Notes under the pieces: generated by a model
Told to the model about the DNA's origin: nothing
The model's database searches: none
What the model saw: the letters and a program-made list of their open reading frames with translations, nothing else
Made by a program: the position numbers and the translations under genes
Assembly: GCA_045615885.1 (NCBI GenBank)
Contig: JAZLFR010000049.1
Span: 121,023-185,022, forward strand
Length of the DNA: 64,000 bases
From: UBA1765 sp045615885
GTDB taxonomy: Bacteria > Fibrobacterota > Fibrobacteria > Fibrobacterales > Fibrobacteraceae
Reading direction: 5' to 3'
In this document: positions 59,823 to 64,000 of the stretch, in pieces
Numbering within the stretch: position 1 is the first letter of the stretch
How the letters are laid out: the number at the start of each line of letters is the position of its first letter

Positions 59823-60881
59823 ATGAAAAAATTCCTTTTTTCCATTCTTTGCCCGCTGGCACTCGTATTTGCCGGTCCGTATGACATTGAAGAATTCACA
59901 GCAAACGATGCCGGTGTGCCAGATAGCTACATCGCAGCCGAATTCGGTGGCGAATTGACAAAGGCCAACCCAGACGATGTAGCCGACATTCAAGATGGTC
60001 GCCTTTTTGTACGTCAAAAGTTTGAAGATCCGTTCGGCGCAGACGAAACCACCTACCAGCTCTACCAGGGCCAGACCGGCAGCGATTTTTCCAGCTTGAA
60101 CGCAATGACCGCCGAAGGCGTTGACTATTCCAAGCTCGTCCATGCAAAGTTCTACCAGAAGCGTGGCGATGATGCCAAGAACGATGTCGCCAAGGTTTAC
60201 TTCGACGGCAAGTCCATCTTTGCAGAAGGTCTCACAACCTTGATTGCCTTCGTAGACGGCACTCCGGTCACCTTGAAGGCTGACGTTCCGACTCCGGAAC
60301 CGGTTGCTGCAGCAAGCGAAGAAGAATGTGACGACGACGATCCGGATTGCGAAGAGGAAGAAGACGATTATTCTTCCTACACCGTCTCTAGCGACGTGAA
60401 CAACAACGATGATGCAAACCAGGTTGCAGCCTCCAACGCAGCTGACGAAGCAGTATCCCGTTTCGGTATTGCAGACGAAGTTCGCTTCTGGACTGCAGTC
60501 GGCCTTTCTGCACTTGCCGTTACGGCCGCAGTCATTGGCGTGGTTCAGCACATGAAGTCCAACGAAGCCAAGGACGCTTACGACGCCCAGGACGAACTCG
60601 TTTCAAACATCAAGTCTGCTATGAGCAAGGCTTGCGGTGGAACAGACATCAAGGACCCGGACGCCAAATGTAAGGCAGCCATGGAATACTACTTCGCTCA
60701 TGGTGGCGAATCCATCAACCTTGCCGGTCAATCCAAGGATTTCTCTCTTACCTACAAGGAATTGCTCGCTCATAGACAGACCAACGAAGACACAATGAAC
60801 TCCTACTCCACCGCACGCAACATTTGGTTCGGTGTGAGCGCAGCCTCCTTGACTGCAGCGGTTGTTCTCTTCGTATGGTAA
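59823..60881 (+). CDS. Exported protein with acidic linker and C-terminal membrane segments, unknown
   Basis: 352 residues. Signal peptide KKFLFSILCPLALVFAGP. A ~140-residue domain follows (YIAAEFGGELTKANPDDVADIQDGRLFVRQKFEDPFGADETTYQLYQG), then a very acidic stretch (EEECDDDDPDCEEEEDD, about residues 164-180). Two hydrophobic segments, FWTAVGLSALAVTAAVIGVV and NIWFGVSAASLTAAVVLFVW, flank a ~75-residue helical loop with a Cys pair. The layout suggests an anchored envelope protein whose acidic linker could bind cations. I do not recognise a family. GGAGTT precedes ATG. It overlaps folB by 7 nt. Confidence 0.78.
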   Translation: MKKFLFSILCPLALVFAGPYDIEEFTANDAGVPDSYIAAEFGGELTKANPDDVADIQDGRLFVRQKFEDPFGADETTYQLYQGQTGSDFSSLNAMTAEGVDYSKLVHAKFYQKRGDDAKNDVAKVYFDGKSIFAEGLTTLIAFVDGTPVTLKADVPTPEPVAAASEEECDDDDPDCEEEEDDYSSYTVSSDVNNNDDANQVAASNAADEAVSRFGIADEVRFWTAVGLSALAVTAAVIGVVQHMKSNEAKDAYDAQDELVSNIKSAMSKACGGTDIKDPDAKCKAAMEYYFAHGGESINLAGQSKDFSLTYKELLAHRQTNEDTMNSYSTARNIWFGVSAASLTAAVVLFVW

Positions 60882-61240
60882 CGCAAATCGGAAAAATCAG
60901 AATTCAAAGTTTGGGTTTCGAGTGCATTCTCGGAACCCTTTCTTTTGAACGCGTAACTCCCCAACCTGTGGTCATGGACCTGACCCTGGAGTTGGACTTT
61001 TCGAAGGCAGCGGCAAGCGAAAATGTAAGCGACACAGTGAATTACGCAGAAATTTCAGAGATGGTAAAGCACCTAGTCCAAGAGGCCAAGTTCCAGCTCG
61101 TAGAGACGCTAGTCTGCAGGGTTGCAGAATACCTTTTGGCAAACTACGCCTTGCTGCAGGCAGTTGAAGTTTCTGTGAAAAAGCCAAAGGCTCTGCCAGA
61201 CGCGATAGCATCAGCAGAGATCCGAATGTCACGAAATTGA
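60875..61240 (+). CDS. folB: Dihydroneopterin aldolase
   Basis: 121 residues from MVTQIGKIRIQSLGFECILG. The FolB opening I-x-I-x-x-L-x-x-x-x-x-L-G, TPQPVVMDLTLELDFSKAA, VNYAEISEMV (with the catalytic-region Tyr), and LVETLVCRVAEYLL, then VEVSVKKPKALP. Converts 7,8-dihydroneopterin to 6-hydroxymethyl-dihydropterin in folate synthesis. ATG 60875 overlaps the previous stop by 7 nt. A hairpin follows. Confidence 0.92.
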   Translation: MVTQIGKIRIQSLGFECILGTLSFERVTPQPVVMDLTLELDFSKAAASENVSDTVNYAEISEMVKHLVQEAKFQLVETLVCRVAEYLLANYALLQAVEVSVKKPKALPDAIASAEIRMSRN

Positions 61241-61286
61241 AGCTAGGGCAATACAGCAAACTCCTGCCATTTTTTGAATATGCATA

Positions 61287-61310
61287 GCGCCGCGAATTTC
61301 TTCGCGGCGC
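61287..61310. terminator. Perfect GC-rich stem-loop between folB and comM
   Basis: GCGCCGCGAA (61287-61296) / TTCGCGGCGC (61301-61310) with loop TTTC, but only weak T-tracts on either side (CTTGTGTCTTTG). Probably a shared terminator for the convergent genes. Confidence 0.6.
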
Positions 61311-61342
61311 CTTGTGTCTTTGCTTGTGGAGTATTTGTAAGG

Positions 61343-62869
61343 CTACGACATTTCACGCATGGTGCGGTACTGCAACGCCTCTGAGATGTCGGCTATTTCT
61401 ACGTAAGGGGATTGCCTCAAATCAGCAATGGTCCTGGCGACCTTCAGAAGCCTGTAGTAGCCTCTTGCGCTAAGCGACATCTTGTCGGCGGCTGCAACTG
61501 CAAAGCGTTCCGTCGGCTGAGTCATGGCGGCAAATTCCACCGCAGCCTTCGAGGTCATTTCGGCATTGCAGTGAAACCTTTTTGAACGGGCAAGCTGCAA
61601 TTTGCGGGCAGCGACTACGCGCTCGCGAATTGCAACCGAGCTTTCGCCCCGCTTCTTTTGCGCAAAGAGCAACGCATCTACAGGTGGGACGGAAACCTGC
61701 AAATCGATACGGTCAAGAAGTGGTCCAGAAATTCGTTCTCGGTAACGCTTGCGAGCTTCGGGCAGGCATCGGCAACCACGTTTGGGGTCCATGGCATAGC
61801 CGCAAGGGCATGGGTTCATGGCAGCCCCCAGCATAAATCTTGCAGGCCATTCCACGGAGCCGTTTGCGCGGCTTATCGTTATGCGACCCTCTTCCATCGG
61901 TTCTCGAAGCGATTCCAGAGCCATGCGGTTGAACTCCGGCAGCTCATCCAAGAACAAGACCCCGTTATGAGCAAGGCTAGCCTCGCCGGGCATAAGCTTT
62001 GCCCCGCCTCCAACGAGCGACACCATCGAAGCCGAATGGTGCGGAGCGCGAAATGGCCTAACGGCAATGCACTTGAATTCCTCTGCAGAAACGAACCTCG
62101 CGCAGGAATGGATACGCGTGCTTTCCAGGATTTCATCGTCCGTCATTTCCGGGAGTATTCCCGGCAAGCAGCGGGCAGAAAGCGTTTTGCCAGCCCCCGG
62201 GGAGCCAACAAGCAAAAAGTTATGTCCTCCTGCGGCGGCAACCTCTAGCGCACGCTTAACCCCTTCCATGCCGACAACGTCGGCAAAGTCCGGGCAATTG
62301 GCAAGCGCCCCAGAAGCATCGCGCTGCAACCCTCCGGAACGTTCCACATAAGACTCGCCTGCACTTGTCAGAGCATCTATACATTCGGCTAAAGAGGAGA
62401 CGCCGAGCACATAGACGCCCTCGACAAGCGAGGCCTCCCTCACATTTTCTTTCGGAACAACGAGGATATCCGAAGAATTCTGCTTGAGACTCATGGCAAC
62501 CGACAGAACGCCATGCACAGGCTTGAGCAAGCCGTCTAGCGAAAGTTCCCCCATAAACACATACCGCTCAGGATTCTTAAAAACAATCTCGCCACTTGCT
62601 ATCAGCATGCCGATAGCCAAGGGCAAATCGAGCGAAGCGCCTTCCTTGCGCAAATCTGCCGGAGAAAGATTCACGGTAGTCCTGTGCCCGGTGACGACTT
62701 TGCCTATGGAACGCACCGCCGAAACAACGCGTTCGCGGGATTCACGGACAGCACTATCGGGCAAGCCGACGAGCGTAAAGCCTGGCAAACCCGGCGAAGC
62801 ATCGACTTCGACGTTCACCGGAATTGCACGGATTCCAGAAAGGCAGTATGTGCGAATGCGCTGAAACAT
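61343..62869 (-). CDS. comM: YifB/ComM-family Mg-chelatase-like AAA ATPase
   Basis: 508 residues. ChlI-like N-terminal domain (VNVEVDASPGLPGFTLVGLPDSAVRESRERV, VNLSPADLRKEGASLDLPLAIG), Walker A LLVGSPGAGKTLSARCLPGI, FRAPHHSASMVSLVGGG, Walker B VLFLDELPEF, MNPCPCGY zinc-like block and RISGPLLDRIDLQV sensor. ComM is a branch-migration helicase in natural transformation and recombination. It overlaps the upstream spoVG stop by one base (TAATG). Confidence 0.95.
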   Translation of the reverse strand: MFQRIRTYCLSGIRAIPVNVEVDASPGLPGFTLVGLPDSAVRESRERVVSAVRSIGKVVTGHRTTVNLSPADLRKEGASLDLPLAIGMLIASGEIVFKNPERYVFMGELSLDGLLKPVHGVLSVAMSLKQNSSDILVVPKENVREASLVEGVYVLGVSSLAECIDALTSAGESYVERSGGLQRDASGALANCPDFADVVGMEGVKRALEVAAAGGHNFLLVGSPGAGKTLSARCLPGILPEMTDDEILESTRIHSCARFVSAEEFKCIAVRPFRAPHHSASMVSLVGGGAKLMPGEASLAHNGVLFLDELPEFNRMALESLREPMEEGRITISRANGSVEWPARFMLGAAMNPCPCGYAMDPKRGCRCLPEARKRYRERISGPLLDRIDLQVSVPPVDALLFAQKKRGESSVAIRERVVAARKLQLARSKRFHCNAEMTSKAAVEFAAMTQPTERFAVAAADKMSLSARGYYRLLKVARTIADLRQSPYVEIADISEALQYRTMREMS

Positions 62870-63213
62870 TACTGTGGTTCTGCAGCAAGAACTTCTTGAT
62901 ACTTTTCGAGGACGCAGTTTTCAAGATGTTCACGGAACTGGCGAGCAATAGGCAAATAGATGCTTCTATAATCCTCGCCCTTGTAGAACGGGTCATTTGG
63001 ATAACCTACAAAAAGGCCATATTGTCCATCAACAACCTTCAAGCCGCGAAGCTGCAACTGATCATTCAAAACGACATCGGCCATTCCCTTGATTTTACCA
63101 AGGTTTGGATTTTCCTTCAAGACAGTCACATGCACAGCAGTCACTGCAAGGCAATCGAACTGAATGTTTTCTTTTACGATTTCTTCTTTTGTTTCTTCAT
63201 TTTTCTTTGCCAT
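62869..63213 (-). CDS. spoVG: SpoVG-family protein
   Basis: 114 residues from MAKKNEETKEEIVKENI; AAAAGGAG lies 5-6 nt before ATG 63213. AVTAVHVTVLKENPNLGKIKGMADVVLND, GLKVVDGQYGLFVGYPND and YRSIYLPIARQFREHLENCVLEKY match the SpoVG beta-sheet plus helix. SpoVG proteins bind DNA/RNA and affect division or development in other phyla. A lysine/glutamate-rich tail at the N-terminus is extra. Co-transcribed with comM. Confidence 0.92.
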   Translation of the reverse strand: MAKKNEETKEEIVKENIQFDCLAVTAVHVTVLKENPNLGKIKGMADVVLNDQLQLRGLKVVDGQYGLFVGYPNDPFYKGEDYRSIYLPIARQFREHLENCVLEKYQEVLAAEPQ

Positions 63214-64000
63214 AAAATCTCCTTTTGTATTTAACATGGCACTCGCTATAATGCAAAACGCGTGCCAAAACGAAAATTGCCGTTTTTAGAGATTTTTCAG
63301 CAATTCATTTTTAAAACGCTAATGATTAATCGCTCAAAAAAAATGATTAATCACTTTTTTAATCACTTGGTAGAGGAGAGGACTGTAGGAAGACATAAGA
63401 CGGAAGACGAAAGAAATTGTAACTTACAATGTCATGGCGAGCGAAGCGCGGCCATCCAAAAAAAAGAAATGAGGTCGCACCTTCGGTGCTTTGAGGAGTG
63501 AGGTTGTTCGCTGCGCTCACTTTGAGGTAATTAAGATGCAAGAGTGAATACAGGAGTCAGTGACAGGAGTCAGGAATCAGTAGGAAGACGGAAGATGGAA
63601 GAATGAAATTATTCATTGATAACTAAGTCGAGCGTCGCAAAAATAAACTTGTTTATTTTTATGACCGAGACGCATTATCAAGAATAACGAAGTTATTAAT
63701 TGAACATTCAGACGTCTGCCTACAGCCGACACACTGGAAATCAACATTTCACTAACCCCTAGATCCTAAATCCTAGATCCTAATAACCCCTCTCGTCTGT
63801 AGGCACGCAGTGCCGTTCTCTCGTCTATTCTATACCCTATCCCCTATACCCTGTCCCCTATCCTCTAAAACAATGGAATTTAACAATCCTCTTTCGTCTT
63901 TCATGGCATCGCCATAGGATGTGGCGGCACTCGGTCATGCCCAAGCAAGCTTGGTCGCGACACTCGTTTGCACACATCTCGTCTACCAGCGAAGCGGTCT
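63214..64000. repeat. Composite interspersed repeat block 5 (787 bp, no gene seen)
   Basis: Order: AT-rich spoVG leader with duplicated ATGATTAATC (about 63321-63355); GACATAAGACGGAAGACG units; REP-like left half (63431-63457); hairpin GCACC-TTC-GGTGC (63477-63489); AGATGCAAGAG and GACAGGAGTCAGG units; perfect inverted repeat AAAAATAAAC-TT-GTTTATTTTT (63639-63660); AATAAC-GAA-GTTATT (63683-63697); the CAGACGTCTGCCTACAGCC...CGTCTAT element (63709-63828) with a CTAGATCCTAAATCC core; then CTATACCCTATCCCC units. 63895-64000 is different, unclassified DNA. Confidence 0.75.

Noticed and set aside
1..64000. tRNA, rRNA or other standard RNA genes
   Set aside because: No cloverleaf with the conserved GTTCGANTC/T-loop pattern and CCA-side stem was found in any intergenic gap by eye. 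Short ones could be missed without a covariance search.

Overview
The window almost certainly comes from a Fibrobacter (F. succinogenes or a close relative). Three things point there: a protein with two FISUMP (Fibrobacter succinogenes major paralogous) domains at 37032-38333, a TIGR02147/DUF4423 protein at 5226-6077 (a paralogous family first described in F. succinogenes), and a secreted pectate lyase with a serine-rich linker and basic tail. Many genes also carry a -10 element of the form TAnnTTTG, the type known from Bacteroidetes, which fits the Fibrobacteres-Chlorobi-Bacteroidetes group. No rRNA, tRNA or CRISPR array was recognised.

Layout. 1-9584: Sua5 (cut by the left edge), a large DUF349 protein, a GGDEF protein, a TIGR02147 protein, a pectate lyase, RdgB. 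9916-17057: CysS, a rubredoxin-like protein, a BASS transporter, a TrkH/TrkA potassium uptake pair, an unknown membrane protein, a solitary GroES-like protein, BioD. 17309-22487: SpeA, a beta-barrel protein, PheS, a GreA/GreB factor, a TatD hydrolase. 23046-27747: a minus-strand envelope cluster with SurA-like chaperones, a methyltransferase, FtsE-like ATPase and a Cys-rich protein. 27771-48890: an aryl polyene (APE) pigment/lipid cluster. 48966-63213: HrpA, a small zinc-ribbon protein, MetH, HemD, HemC, HemA, an unknown membrane protein, FolB, ComM/YifB and SpoVG.

The APE cluster is divergent around 30507-30697. It has a chain-length-factor-like ketosynthase, a methyltransferase, two acyltransferases, two ACPs, a membrane/ligase/dehydratase triple fusion, a glycosyltransferase, a thioesterase, a LolA-like carrier, an MMPL exporter, a DUF3261-like lipoprotein, two ketosynthases, a dehydratase and a ketoreductase. 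Together these can prime an aryl acid on ACP, extend it to a polyene, methylate the head, attach it to a glycolipid and export it. About 5.5 kb of accessory DNA (34451-39870: two AAA ATPases of different families, a toxin-antitoxin-like pair, the FISUMP protein) sits between the glycosyltransferase and acyltransferase genes, which are fused in some other APE clusters.

Two window-wide patterns stand out. First, about ten genes have TAnnTTTG or a near match exactly 4-5 nt before an ATG or GTG and no Shine-Dalgarno sequence, which predicts leaderless mRNAs. Second, nearly every long intergenic gap is filled by a mixture of interspersed repeat families. These also intrude into genes: one supplies the C-terminus of the MMPL exporter, and another forms an in-frame insert in HrpA.
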